Assembly (NCBI GenBank): GCA_030765605.1
Contig: JAVCCG010000056.1
Coordinates: forward strand, 1-54,969
Direction: 5' to 3'
DNA length: 54,969 nucleotides
DNA from: Candidatus Alcyoniella australis
GTDB taxonomy: Bacteria > Lernaellota > Lernaellaia > JAVCCG01 > Alcyoniellaceae
The notes under the pieces are model-generated. The model searched no databases and was not told where the DNA came from. It saw only the letters and a list, made by a program, of their open reading frames with translations. The translations under genes and the position numbers were made by a program. Of the stretch, positions 9,391 through 18,340 are shown in pieces. The stretch's first letter is position 1; every line of letters starts with the position of its first letter.

Positions 9391-9617
9391 TTTTCCGTTA
9401 CGGAGCTGCGGCTTGCAGCTGTGCGTCGAGCAGATAGCGCCGCAGGATCGGCGCGATTCCCCATGGCATGAATCGCCGAAAGATTTGTCCCAGACCGCGC
9501 GACCAACGAAATCTGCGGCTCCCAGACCGTGGACATAACGTAGTTCAGCCGGTCCATCTGCGCGGCGCGGATGCGCTTGCCGGGCGTCGCGTTCATTTGA
9601 AAACGATTGTACGTCAT
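9384..9617 (-). CDS. Doubtful small frame coupled to the pseudouridine synthase gene
   Basis: A possible 77-residue product starting MTYNRFQMNATPGKR. Its ATG overlaps the stop of the upstream truC-like gene in an ATGA arrangement, which favours real translation, but no family is recognised. Around 9500 coding character seems to shift frame: another minus frame reads FRRFMPWGIAPILRRYLLDAQ and then stops near 9404, which looks more protein-like than the annotated tail. The locus may be a frameshifted gene remnant or a short unrelated frame. It also overlaps the end of the convergent kinase gene by 7 bases. Confidence 0.3.
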   Translation of the reverse strand: MTYNRFQMNATPGKRIRAAQMDRLNYVMSTVWEPQISLVARSGTNLSAIHAMGNRADPAALSARRTAASRSSVTENY

Positions 9618-10309
9618 GCCCGAAGGACCTTAAGGCCATCCAGCTCGAATCCCATGCGCGAAAGCGGGGCGGCCAAATCGTCGGGCAGCGGAGCGCGGAT
9701 GGTCAGGCGCTCGCCGCTGGTCGGGTGGGTCAGCTCCAGCACGGCCGAATGCAGCCCTAGGCGGTTTAATCCCCAGCGCTGACTAATCGCCCGGTTGAGT
9801 TTCGTATCGCCGTAATTGGAGTCGTTGATCAACGGGTGGTCGATGTGCCGCAAATGACGCCGCACCTGGTGCAGCCGGCCGCTACGCGGCAGCGCCTCGA
9901 CCAACGACAGTTCGCGCGGCTCGAGTTCGAGAAATTGCAGCAATCGAAATTCGGTGAGCGCGGGCACTCGCTCGCCGTCGGGCTTGCGCGCGGGGATCGG
10001 GTAATCGATCACTCCCGAATCCGGGGCTCGGCCGCGTACCAGGGCGATGTAATGTTTGCGAACAGCGCCGCAATCAAAGTCGCGGTTCAACGCCGCGGCG
10101 GTCGGCTGATCCAGGGCAAAGACGATCACCCCGCTGGTGGCGCGATCCAGCCGATGCACCGTATACGCCGTGCGTCCGCCGCCCAGCTCGCGCACCAAGT
10201 CGGTGAGCACGCGCGGCGCCCTGGCCCAGCCGCGGTGCACCAACATGCCCGAGGGCTTGTTCAGCACCAGCAGTTGTTCGTCGCGATAGAGGATCTGCGC
10301 GAAGTCCAT
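9614..10309 (-). CDS. truC: RluA-family pseudouridine synthase, TruC-like
   Basis: A 231-residue enzyme that isomerises uridine to pseudouridine in RNA. The N-terminal LNKPSGMLVHRGW and the catalytic motif HRLDRATSGVIVFAL (its Asp at about residue 54 is the family's active-site Asp) are diagnostic of the RluA family. The LVHR segment and small size without an S4 domain most resemble TruC, which modifies U65 of tRNA. A substrate in rRNA cannot be excluded. It ends in GLKVLRA with an ATGA overlap to a small downstream frame. It is convergent with the PAS kinase and divergent from the aromatic operon. Confidence 0.8.
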   Translation of the reverse strand: MDFAQILYRDEQLLVLNKPSGMLVHRGWARAPRVLTDLVRELGGGRTAYTVHRLDRATSGVIVFALDQPTAAALNRDFDCGAVRKHYIALVRGRAPDSGVIDYPIPARKPDGERVPALTEFRLLQFLELEPRELSLVEALPRSGRLHQVRRHLRHIDHPLINDSNYGDTKLNRAISQRWGLNRLGLHSAVLELTHPTSGERLTIRAPLPDDLAAPLSRMGFELDGLKVLRA

Positions 10310-10433
10310 TTACCGCGGGATTCTACTACAGGCGCGACGCGCTTTGCGCGGCCGACCTTGCCGCAGTGCGTCAAATATCCTACCATGATTATCTTAACGA
10401 CAATCGTACGCATATCAGGCGTGGAGAAGAACA

Positions 10434-12323
10434 GTGCTGATAATTCTAAAGTCGGACTGCCGTCCGCAAGACAAACGCCAACTTGAGGAGTTCCTCAAGG
10501 AGGCGGACCTTCGCGTGGCCGACCTGGACAACACCGAGGAGCCGTGCATCGGCGCGGTGGGAGGCAAGGGCGTCGACCCGCTGCGGGTACAGATGTTTGC
10601 CTGCGTTTCGCGCGTAGTGCAGCTCTCCAAGCCCTACAAGCTGGCCAGCCGCGAGATGCACCCCGAGAACAGCGTGGTGCGCATCGGCGACGTGGCAGTG
10701 GGCGGCGACAAAGTGGTTGTGATCGCCGGGCCCTGCGCCGTGGAGAGCGAAGAGCAGATCATGAGCTCGGCCCAAATCGTCAAAGCCAGCGGCGCGGTGA
10801 TTTTGCGCGGCGGCGCGTTCAAGCCGCGCACCTCGCCCTACGCCTTCCAGGGGCTCGAGGAACAGGGACTCAAGCTGTTGGCCAAGGCGCGTGAGGCCAC
10901 GGGCCTGCCGTTTATCACCGAGATCACATCGCCGGAGTACATGGAGCTGATGGCCCAATATTGCGACGCGGTGCAGGTCGGCGCGCGCAACATGCAGAAC
11001 TTCGAACTGCTCAAGCGCGTGGGCCAGCACAAGCTGCCGGTAATGCTCAAGCGCGGAATGTCGGCCAAGATCGAGGATCTGCTGATGGCCGCGGAGTACA
11101 TCCTCTCCCAGGGCAATCCCAACGTGATTCTCTGCGAGCGCGGCATCCGCACCTTCGAGTCGGCCACGCGCAACACCCTGGACATCTCGGCGGTGCCCGT
11201 GCTCAAGGAGCTGACCCACCTGCCGGTGATCGTCGACCCCAGCCACGCCATCGGCATCCGCGACAAGGTGATGCCCATGGCGCGCTCGGCCATCGCCTGC
11301 GGAGCGGATGGCGTGATGATCGAAGTCCACCCCGAGCCGGACAAGGCGTTATCCGACGGCCCGCAGTCGCTCTACCCCGAGCAGTTCGAGAAGCTGATGC
11401 GCGAGATCCAGGCGATCTGCCCGATCATCGGCCGCCAGTTGGACATGAACCTGACTATTTCGCGGATGAGCGATCGCGCTCCGGACGCGCGCCAGGTGGC
11501 GTTCCAGGGAGTGCCCGGCGCGTTCTCGGGCCGCGCGGTGCGCCAGTTTTTCGGCGAGGAGGTCCAGCCGCTGCCCTGCGAAATGTTCGACGACGTGTTC
11601 GACCAGATCGAGTCCGGCGAGGTGCTGTTCGGCGTGGTCCCGCTGGAGAACTCCAACGGCGGATCAGTGCACGAGGTCTACGACCTGCTGTTGCGGCACG
11701 AACAGATCAAGATCCGCGGCGAGCTGCGGCTGCGCATCAACCAGACGCTGATCGGCCACCCCGGCGCAAGCCTCGGGCAAATCCGGCGCGTCTACTCCCA
11801 CCCACAGGCTCTGGCCCAGTGCCACCGCTACCTGCGCGCGCATCCGGATTGGGAGCGGCTGCCGACGCTCGACACTGCGGGCGCTGTCAAATTCGTCAAG
11901 GACCGCGGCAAGCCCGAGGAGGCGGCGCTCGCCAGCTTCGAGTCGGCCAAGATCTACGACATGAGCGTGCTGGCCGAATCGATCGAGGACGAGCCGTCGA
12001 ACTACACGCGCTTTGCTGTAATCGGCCGCGGGGCGGATCAGCCGGAGCAGCCGGACAAGGTCTCGCTGGTCTACGCCACGCAGGATCGTCCCGGCGCGCT
12101 GCTCTCCACGCTGCAGGATTTCGCCGAGTACAAGGTCAACCTGAGCAAGCTCGAATCACGGCCGGTGCTGGGCAATCCGCTGGAACACATGTTCTACGTG
12201 GATCTCGAGCTCGACCCGCAATCGCGGGACTTCGCCGAGCTGATGGAGCAGCTGGGCAACAAGACCGTGCTGCTGCGCGACTTGGGGCACTATCGCAAAG
12301 CTAGCCACCGGATCGATGGGTAG
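10434..12323 (+). CDS. Fused DAHP synthase - prephenate dehydratase
   Basis: A 629-residue bifunctional enzyme. The GTG start at 10434 follows GGAG at 10422. Residues 1-70 form the ferredoxin-like regulatory domain of type I-beta DAHP synthases. Residues 75-345 are the synthase barrel ([28 protein letters not shown]), which condenses PEP and erythrose-4-phosphate. From residue 354 ([15 protein letters not shown]) it is prephenate dehydratase, with the catalytic SNYTRF motif, followed by an ACT domain at about 545-622 carrying the GALL and ESRP phenylalanine-binding motifs. PheA is usually free or fused to chorismate mutase, so this fusion partner is unusual. It opens an operon with a second DAHP synthase and tyrA, and is probably feedback-controlled by Phe and/or Tyr. 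Confidence 0.9.
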   Translation: MLIILKSDCRPQDKRQLEEFLKEADLRVADLDNTEEPCIGAVGGKGVDPLRVQMFACVSRVVQLSKPYKLASREMHPENSVVRIGDVAVGGDKVVVIAGPCAVESEEQIMSSAQIVKASGAVILRGGAFKPRTSPYAFQGLEEQGLKLLAKAREATGLPFITEITSPEYMELMAQYCDAVQVGARNMQNFELLKRVGQHKLPVMLKRGMSAKIEDLLMAAEYILSQGNPNVILCERGIRTFESATRNTLDISAVPVLKELTHLPVIVDPSHAIGIRDKVMPMARSAIACGADGVMIEVHPEPDKALSDGPQSLYPEQFEKLMREIQAICPIIGRQLDMNLTISRMSDRAPDARQVAFQGVPGAFSGRAVRQFFGEEVQPLPCEMFDDVFDQIESGEVLFGVVPLENSNGGSVHEVYDLLLRHEQIKIRGELRLRINQTLIGHPGASLGQIRRVYSHPQALAQCHRYLRAHPDWERLPTLDTAGAVKFVKDRGKPEEAALASFESAKIYDMSVLAESIEDEPSNYTRFAVIGRGADQPEQPDKVSLVYATQDRPGALLSTLQDFAEYKVNLSKLESRPVLGNPLEHMFYVDLELDPQSRDFAELMEQLGNKTVLLRDLGHYRKASHRIDG

Positions 12324-12438
12324 GCCGGATCTACGCACCCCGTCAATCATCCGGGCTGGCACGCGATCGGGCATTGCAATAGGATTTCGGTGTTGCGGAT
12401 GACGGCGGGGCGAACACGTCGGCGAGAGGGACCTTGAG

Positions 12439-13467
12439 ATGATTATAGTTTTCGAAACACATGCCACCGAGGAGCAGATCCGGCAGGTGACGCACAGGGC
12501 CGAACAGCTCGGCCTGGGCGCCCATCGCTCGGACGGCGCCTCGAACACGGTGCTGGGACTGGTCGGCGACCGCAGCAAGATCGCGGACATCAGACAGTTC
12601 GTGGTGCTGCCCGGCGTGCGCGATGTGATCCCCGTTTCCAAGCCCTACAAACTGGCCAGCCGCGAGTTCCACCCCGACGACACCCTGCTGCAGATCGGCG
12701 AGACGACCATCGGCGGCCAGGAAGTGGTGGTGATGGCCGGACCGTGCTCGATCGAGTCCGCGGACCAGATCGAGGTCACTGCAGCGGCCGTGGCCGCGGC
12801 AGGCGCGCGCTTCTTACGCGGCGGAGCTTTCAAGCCGCGCTCGTCGCCCTACTCTTTTCAGGGATTGGGCGAGGAGGGCCTTAAGCTGATCCGCGAGGCC
12901 GCCGACCACCACGGACTGTTGGTAATCACCGAGGTGATGACCATCGCCCAGATCGAGCTGGTGGCGAGCTACGCCGACGTGCTGCAGATCGGCACGCGCA
13001 ACATGCAGAACTTCCCGCTGCTCACGCAGCTTGGAAAATGCGAGAGGCCGGTGCTGCTCAAGCGCGGGATCTCGGCGACCATCGAGGAATGGCTGATGAG
13101 CGCCGAATACATACTGGCCGCGGGCAATTCGCAGGTCGTGCTCTGCGAGCGCGGCATCCGTACCTTTGAGACGGCCACACGCAACACCCTGGACCTCTCG
13201 GCCGTGCCGGTAATTAAGAAACTCAGCCATTTGCCGATCATCGTCGATCCCAGCCACGGCGTGGGCAACCGCGAGTTCGTGGCCGCATTGGCGCGGGCCG
13301 CAGTGGCCGTGGGCGCCGACGGCGTGATGATCGAGGTCCACCCCGATCCGGACAGCGCGCTGTCCGACGGCCCGCAATCGCTGACCCCCGATCAGTTCGC
13401 CGCGCTGATGAACCGTTGCCGGATCATCGCCACCACCCTCGGACGCAAGATCGCCAAGGGCGGCTGA
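12439..13467 (+). CDS. aroF: DAHP synthase, type I-beta (second copy)
   Basis: A 342-residue 3-deoxy-7-phosphoheptulonate synthase. It has the N-terminal ferredoxin-like domain (residues 1-65), a linker [15 protein letters not shown], then the barrel with [31 protein letters not shown] and DPSHGVG. This resembles the Thermotoga enzyme, which is inhibited by Tyr and Phe through the N-terminal domain. It is closely related to the synthase half of the gene before it, and a local duplication is the simplest explanation. Its stop overlaps the start of the tyrA gene (TGATG), so they are translationally coupled. Differential feedback control of the two synthases is likely but not visible. Confidence 0.92.
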   Translation: MIIVFETHATEEQIRQVTHRAEQLGLGAHRSDGASNTVLGLVGDRSKIADIRQFVVLPGVRDVIPVSKPYKLASREFHPDDTLLQIGETTIGGQEVVVMAGPCSIESADQIEVTAAAVAAAGARFLRGGAFKPRSSPYSFQGLGEEGLKLIREAADHHGLLVITEVMTIAQIELVASYADVLQIGTRNMQNFPLLTQLGKCERPVLLKRGISATIEEWLMSAEYILAAGNSQVVLCERGIRTFETATRNTLDLSAVPVIKKLSHLPIIVDPSHGVGNREFVAALARAAVAVGADGVMIEVHPDPDSALSDGPQSLTPDQFAALMNRCRIIATTLGRKIAKGG

Positions 13468-14612
13468 TGCGCGTCGCCGTCATCGGCTGCGGTCTGATCG
13501 GCGGTTCGTTCGCCCTGGCCCTTGAGCGCCTGCGGCCCGACGTAAACTTGCTGTGCATCGACCTGCCCCAGCGGCTGCCGGCGTTGCGCGCCGCAATACC
13601 GAACTCCGACGCCCTTGCGCTGGATCAGGCAACGGACCAGCTCCGCGAGTGCGCGCTGGTGCTGCTGGCCAGTCCGGTGGAGCGGATCATCGAGCTGATC
13701 CCACGGCTGGCCCCGCTGCTGGGCCCGGGAGCGATCCTCACCGATGTGGGCAGCACCAAGACACAGGTCATGGCCGTGGCCCGCGAGGCAAGGGGCGAGG
13801 GCACGCACTTCATTGGCGGCCACCCAATGGCCGGAGCCGAAAGCTCGGGCATTGAGTCCGCCGATCCGTTGCTGTTCAACGGCAGGGCCTGGCTGCTGTG
13901 TCCGGCGGGCGACACGCCGCCCGATGCACTGCTGACGCTGATCGATCTGGTCGAGTCGATCGGCGCCAAGCCGATCACCATCGAGGCTGAGGAGCACGAC
14001 CGAATCCTCGCCGTAATCAGCCACGCCCCGCAACTGCTCTCGCTGGCGCTGATGAGCGCCGCGATCGAGGTCGACCGCGCCCACGAGCTGTTGCAGATGG
14101 TCGCCGGGCCCGGCTTCAAGGAACTGACGCGGCTGGCCGCCTCGGACTACGCGGTCTGGCGCGGCATCCTCGAGAGCAACCGCGCGCCGGTGATCGAGGC
14201 GCTGAGCCTGATCGAGGCTCGGCTCGCCGATGTGCGCCGGGCCTTTGAGCGCGACGAGCTCGACGGGCTGTGGGCCGAGGCCCGCCAGCGTCGTACCCAG
14301 ATGGGCCTGGACAGCGTGCCCGGAGGCCGCAAGCCCGACATTCGACGGCTGATCGACCATTGTGACGAACAATTGCTCAAGGCCCTGGCCGATCGCATGC
14401 GCGCGGCGCGGCGCATCGGCGAGATCAAGGCCGCAGGCAACGAGCCGGTGCGCGACGAGCAGCGCGAGCGCGAGCTGATGCACAAACGCCTGGAGTCGGC
14501 GGCCAAGCTCGACCTGCCGGTGGAACTGGTCCAGCGGCTGTTCGCGCTGGTGCTCGAGCAAAGCCGACACGTGCAGGACCAGATCGTCGCCCGCAAGCAG
14601 CCGAACGAATAA
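13467..14612 (+). CDS. tyrA: Fused prephenate dehydrogenase - chorismate mutase
   Basis: A 381-residue bifunctional enzyme. The ATG at 13467 shares one base with the aroF stop and begins with the NAD-binding Rossmann motif VIGCGLIGGSFALAL. The dehydrogenase domain runs to about residue 280 (GGHPMAGAESSG, and the catalytic-region ISHAPQLLSLAL). A helical chorismate mutase of the AroQ type follows at about 285-375 (IDHCDEQLLKALADRMRAA, ARRIGEIK). In E. coli TyrA the order is mutase first, so this is the reverse arrangement. With the dehydratase of the first gene it channels chorismate to both phenylpyruvate and hydroxyphenylpyruvate. A 22-bp palindrome 24 bases past the stop may end the operon. 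Confidence 0.9.
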   Translation: MRVAVIGCGLIGGSFALALERLRPDVNLLCIDLPQRLPALRAAIPNSDALALDQATDQLRECALVLLASPVERIIELIPRLAPLLGPGAILTDVGSTKTQVMAVAREARGEGTHFIGGHPMAGAESSGIESADPLLFNGRAWLLCPAGDTPPDALLTLIDLVESIGAKPITIEAEEHDRILAVISHAPQLLSLALMSAAIEVDRAHELLQMVAGPGFKELTRLAASDYAVWRGILESNRAPVIEALSLIEARLADVRRAFERDELDGLWAEARQRRTQMGLDSVPGGRKPDIRRLIDHCDEQLLKALADRMRAARRIGEIKAAGNEPVRDEQRERELMHKRLESAAKLDLPVELVQRLFALVLEQSRHVQDQIVARKQPNE

Positions 14613-14636
14613 GCTGGAAAACGAGGGTGGGGGAGT

Positions 14637-14658
14637 AAAGATCGATAAATCGATCTTT
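14637..14658. repeat. 22-bp palindrome, copy 1
   Basis: Arms AAAGATCGAT and ATCGATCTTT flank a central AA; the palindrome is perfect. A G-rich tract precedes it and TTGTG plus AAGGCTC follow. It lies just after the tyrA stop and may work as a two-way transcript end or a protein site. Other copies lie at 23561 and 54530 with the same flanks. Confidence 0.6.
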
Positions 14659-14676
14659 GTGAATAAGGCTCGCCGG

Positions 14677-14809
14677 GGGCACCTTTGAGGTGCCCGCAAA
14701 ACTCGCGCATTGCGATTGTTATTGAGCAACGACCAATCCCGCGTCGCGGCATGGGTCGACGCTAGACGACCAGGGAAATCTGCGAGCCATGTGGCGGCTC
14801 GAAGCCGGG
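14677..14809. repeat. Intergenic palindromic repeat block
   Basis: It contains a perfect GGGCACC-TTTGA-GGTGCCC type hairpin (14677-14695), then a CAAAACTCGCGCA linker, and a GGCGGCTCGAAGCCGGG-like imperfect hairpin near 14791. The same modules, in varying order, fill other gaps of the window (31014, 49515). No gene is visible. Confidence 0.55.
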
Positions 14810-16168
14810 CTAGAGCGCGTCGGCCTCGTGTTGCGCCTGGGCGCGGAACTGCTCCAGATCCACCACCGTGCCGCTTTTACGCGCCTGCTCCGCGGCAAAG
14901 CACAGCAGGTGGCTCTCCAGGGTTCCGTCGCCGAACAGCATGTGCTGATCAAATGTGTTGTTGCGCACTGCGTCGGCGAACTGCAACAGCAGCTCCTCGT
15001 CGCCACCGCCGTGGATCACGCCGTGGTAGCGGATGCGCTCCTTGGTCACGCGGCCGGGCAGATAGGTGCGGGTCTCGAGCCGTCCGGAGAAGTCGGCGCT
15101 ACGGATCTCACCCTTGGTGCCGTGCAGGTTGAGCATACGCTCCCAGATCAGGCTGAAGCCGTTGAGCTGGTAGTTGATCGTCAGGCCGTTCTCGTACTCG
15201 ATGCTCACGCTCTGGTGGTCGACCACGTTGTTGTCGCAACGAAAAGCGCAGCGGCCGTAGATCGTCTCTTCCAGGGCCTTGGTCACCGACTTGCGGCTGA
15301 TGTCGCGCACGATCACCGAGGCCAGGGTGCGGAAGCGTGGATTGGTGGCCACGTCGCGCAACGCGCCGAGGCTCATCCCGCTGAACAGGCTCAGCGGGAT
15401 TTCGGGCCGCCCGGGCTTGAGGAACATCTTAATTGCGTCGAACGGGCACTCGTCCTGGACCGGGCAGCCATCGGCGCAACGCTCGGGAGCGCCCTCCGGG
15501 GCGTTGTCCGCGTTGAAAAACGACAGCTCGCCGAACGACGAGATCCGTTTGGCGCGTGAGCCCGCGAACCAGTTAAGCAGGTCCAGGTCGTGGATCCCCT
15601 TGGCCGACAGGAACGAGTGCGACATGTCCTCGCGGTGATGGATGCCGCGCACATAGCTCATCACGAAGTGCCAGTAGCCGATGTTCTCGGCGCAGTCGAT
15701 GCACATCATGCGGCCGATGGTTCCGGCGTCGAGCAGCTCGCGCACGCGGGTGTAGATTTTATTCAGCCGACACTGCAGCGCGACCATCAGCCCCAGGCCG
15801 CGCTCGTCCGCGGCCCGTACCAGCTTGACCGACTGCCCCGGGTGCAGCGCCATCGGTTTTTCCAGCAGCACGTGGTACCCGGCCGCCAGGGCGGCCATGG
15901 TCGACTCATAGTGCATTGGGCAGGGCAGGGCGTTGATCACAGCGTCGCCCAGGCGCGGCGCCTGCTCCAGCTCGCGCCAGTCCTTGAGCGCGTTGGCGCG
16001 CGGGATCGAGTAATTTTCAATAAAGCATTCGCGGCGTTCGTCGTCGAGTTCGACCACGCCGGTGATTTTAATCGCGTCCCGGTGGCGCTTGGCCAGCCAG
16101 GCCAGGTTGAGCTCCCCGCGGGCTCCCGCCCCGATCACAACCAGCTCCAGCGGCTTGGAACGATCCAT
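14810..16168 (-). CDS. Gfo/Idh/MocA family oxidoreductase
   Basis: A 452-residue NAD(P)-dependent oxidoreductase. The N-terminal Rossmann fold begins ELVVIGAGARGELNLAW, and the family's conserved EKP motif is in HVLLEKPMAL (about residue 100), with the Lys being the expected catalytic residue. The C-terminal half contains a His-rich segment HHREDMSHSF and a Cys cluster CADGCPVQDEC typical of a subgroup that acts on sugars or sugar-like substrates. Its start follows a GGAG site. It stands alone between the aromatic operon and the secreted protein gene. The substrate is unknown; sugar or inositol dehydrogenation is the family norm. Confidence 0.85.
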   Translation of the reverse strand: MDRSKPLELVVIGAGARGELNLAWLAKRHRDAIKITGVVELDDERRECFIENYSIPRANALKDWRELEQAPRLGDAVINALPCPMHYESTMAALAAGYHVLLEKPMALHPGQSVKLVRAADERGLGLMVALQCRLNKIYTRVRELLDAGTIGRMMCIDCAENIGYWHFVMSYVRGIHHREDMSHSFLSAKGIHDLDLLNWFAGSRAKRISSFGELSFFNADNAPEGAPERCADGCPVQDECPFDAIKMFLKPGRPEIPLSLFSGMSLGALRDVATNPRFRTLASVIVRDISRKSVTKALEETIYGRCAFRCDNNVVDHQSVSIEYENGLTINYQLNGFSLIWERMLNLHGTKGEIRSADFSGRLETRTYLPGRVTKERIRYHGVIHGGGDEELLLQFADAVRNNTFDQHMLFGDGTLESHLLCFAAEQARKSGTVVDLEQFRAQAQHEADAL

Positions 16169-16262
16169 CTTCTACTCCGCAGGTCATGTATTAATGCTCG
16201 GCTCGATGTTAAAGGCTAACAGAAGCTGCGTAGTGAGGGAATTACTTAGCCGCACGCTTTGG

Positions 16263-16268
16263 TATAAT
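16263..16268 (+). promoter_or_regulatory. Putative -10 element
   Basis: A perfect TATAAT hexamer in a relatively AT-rich gap upstream of the secreted protein gene at 16340. The region that should hold a -35 element (around 16240) has only a weak match, so this is a tentative promoter. Confidence 0.3.
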
Positions 16269-16339
16269 GGAGGATAACCATCCGAGACCTTCCGCGGCTG
16301 TCTACGTTTTTAGCCATTTGCCTTGTAAGGAGACCGTCC

Positions 16340-18340
16340 ATGTTCCGCAACTCACTATTAATCGTCTGTGCTCTGCTTCTGTTGTCGGCGACAGCCGCCC
16401 GCGCCGAGTGGGTGGTTGAGACCATCGACAGCGAGGGCGACCAAGGGCAGTACGCCACCATCGCCCTGGACAGCTTCGGTACGCCCCACGCCGCATGGTA
16501 CGACGCCTCGGCGGGCAACCTGATGTACGCCTACCGCGAGTTCTTCGACGGCTGGTCCGAGCCCGAGGTCGTGTCCTCGGGCAGCACGGGCAAATACGCC
16601 AGCATCGCCATCGACCCGATCAGCGACATGCCGGCCATCGCCTTTATGGACGAGGCGCGCGGCGATTACGACGAGGCGATGTACGCCTATTACGACGGCA
16701 CGTGGAACGTCGAGCAGATCGTCTGGGACGACGACAGGAACGAGGGGCGCTACATCGACCTGGCGTTCACCACCACGGGCACGCCGATCGTCTCCTATCA
16801 CTTCAACAACGGCGCGTTCCACAATTACGGGCTGAACGTGGTCTGGCGCAGCGGCGACGGCTGGAGCGGCGACCGGGTCGAGTCGCGGGTTTGGGGCGGC
16901 GGCGAGTACGGTAAGCACTCGGCGATCGCCATTGACAGCGGCAACCAGCCGCACGTGATCCACCGCGACAGCCTTAACCAGATCCCGGACCACTCGTGGC
17001 GCGACGGCACGGGCTGGCACTCGGAAAAGATAGTGGGAATCCTCTCGGACTACTGCGGCGAGTACAACGACATCGCCATCGCCACCAACGACAAGATCTG
17101 GGCCAGCACATTCGACCCGACCACCATCGGCGACAACTGCCTGGGCGTGATGTCCAAGGGCTCCGGCGACTGGGATAAGACCGAGCCCGAGTGCGGCGAC
17201 GGCAGCGACTTCGGCAAGTACACCTCCATCGCTCTGGATTCGGCCAACGAGCCGCACGTGACCTTTTACGCCGACGGCGAGCTGCACCTGGCGGTGCGCA
17301 GCAAGGCCGACTGGGACATCGAGGTTCTCGACGACAACGGCAACGTGGGCCAGTTCACGGGCATCGCCCTGGATGACGCGGACAGCGCCTACATCGTGTA
17401 CTACGACGTGACCAACCACGACATGAAGTTCGTCTGGTGGATGTTCCCGCCCGAGGTCGACGCCATTGATCCGGACTCGGGAAACAACGACGAGCAGCTC
17501 ACCGACGTGGAGGTAACCGGCAGCGGATTTACGCCCGAGAGCACCGTGCGCCTGTCCTATCCCGACCGCGAGGTGACGATCGAGGGCACGGGCGCGGTAG
17601 TCGCCTCGGCCGAAGCGCTGAGCGCGGACTTCGACCTCGACGGCGCCTGGCCCGGCATGTGGGACGTTGAGGTGACCAACCCCGCGGGCACCGGCTCGCT
17701 GCTCGACGGTTTTGAAATCCAGAGCGATTCGCCGCAGCTCGACTCGATCTCGCCGACCTCGGCGAGCAACGACCTGTCCAGCGTGGCCATTGAGCTCGAC
17801 GGCGAGAACTTCGCCGACTCGCTGACCGTGACGCTGCAGATGAACGGACAGCCCGACGTGGCCGCGCAGACCGTGATCATCCACACCCTGCAAGACGCCG
17901 CAGCGACCTTCGACCTACGTAACGTGGCCAGTGGCCTGTGGCACGTGGCGATCAGCACCGACTACGGATCCGACCTGCTGAGCAACGCCTTCGAGGTGAC
18001 CTGCGGCGCTCCGGACGCTGACTTCGACGCGGCGCCCACCGCGGGCGCGGCCCCGCTGCCCGTGCAGTTCACCGACGCCACAGAGGACTTCAAGACCTGT
18101 GAGGTCGAGAGCTGGCTGTGGGACTTCGGCAATGGCGACACATCCAGCGAGCAGAACCCGCTGTACACCTACGAACTCGAGGGGACTTACAGCGTAACGC
18201 TGACCGTGACCGCGCCCGGCGGCAGCGACACCGTTGTTAAAGAGGCGGTGATTCAGGTCCAGCCCGGCGGCGGCGATCACTCCGGCGACGATGACGACTC
18301 CCGCAGCTCGGATGAGGACGACGGCGGCTGCTGCGGCTAA
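16340..18340 (+). CDS. Secreted beta-propeller-like protein with TIG and PKD domains
   Basis: A 666-residue exported protein. AAGGAG lies 6 nt before the ATG. The signal peptide ends at about ARA-EW (residue 22). Residues 30-370 carry repeated units with the pattern G-x-Y-A-S-I-A-x-D followed by PH and YYD, suggesting a beta-propeller. Two IPT/TIG-like domains follow (about 373-460 and 463-555), then a PKD domain (about 557-640) with the typical WLWDFGNGDTSS core. The end is an Asp/Ser-rich tail and a terminal GGCCG. Such architectures are extracellular adhesion or binding proteins. The paired cysteines at the extreme C-terminus are odd and recur in the lipoprotein at 24033. Confidence 0.75.
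   Translation: MFRNSLLIVCALLLLSATAARAEWVVETIDSEGDQGQYATIALDSFGTPHAAWYDASAGNLMYAYREFFDGWSEPEVVSSGSTGKYASIAIDPISDMPAIAFMDEARGDYDEAMYAYYDGTWNVEQIVWDDDRNEGRYIDLAFTTTGTPIVSYHFNNGAFHNYGLNVVWRSGDGWSGDRVESRVWGGGEYGKHSAIAIDSGNQPHVIHRDSLNQIPDHSWRDGTGWHSEKIVGILSDYCGEYNDIAIATNDKIWASTFDPTTIGDNCLGVMSKGSGDWDKTEPECGDGSDFGKYTSIALDSANEPHVTFYADGELHLAVRSKADWDIEVLDDNGNVGQFTGIALDDADSAYIVYYDVTNHDMKFVWWMFPPEVDAIDPDSGNNDEQLTDVEVTGSGFTPESTVRLSYPDREVTIEGTGAVVASAEALSADFDLDGAWPGMWDVEVTNPAGTGSLLDGFEIQSDSPQLDSISPTSASNDLSSVAIELDGENFADSLTVTLQMNGQPDVAAQTVIIHTLQDAAATFDLRNVASGLWHVAISTDYGSDLLSNAFEVTCGAPDADFDAAPTAGAAPLPVQFTDATEDFKTCEVESWLWDFGNGDTSSEQNPLYTYELEGTYSVTLTVTAPGGSDTVVKEAVIQVQPGGGDHSGDDDDSRSSDEDDGGCCG

Noticed and set aside
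10961-12304. A 447-residue plus frame inside the DAHP synthase-dehydratase gene
   Set aside because: It is Arg/Gly/Ala/Pro-rich noise in a shifted frame, while the true frame carries all motifs of two enzymes.
16358-17893. Long minus-strand frame opposite the secreted propeller/TIG/PKD gene
   Set aside because: It has no start context, no recognisable domains and a skewed Val/His/Arg composition. It is an antisense shadow of a GC-rich gene.
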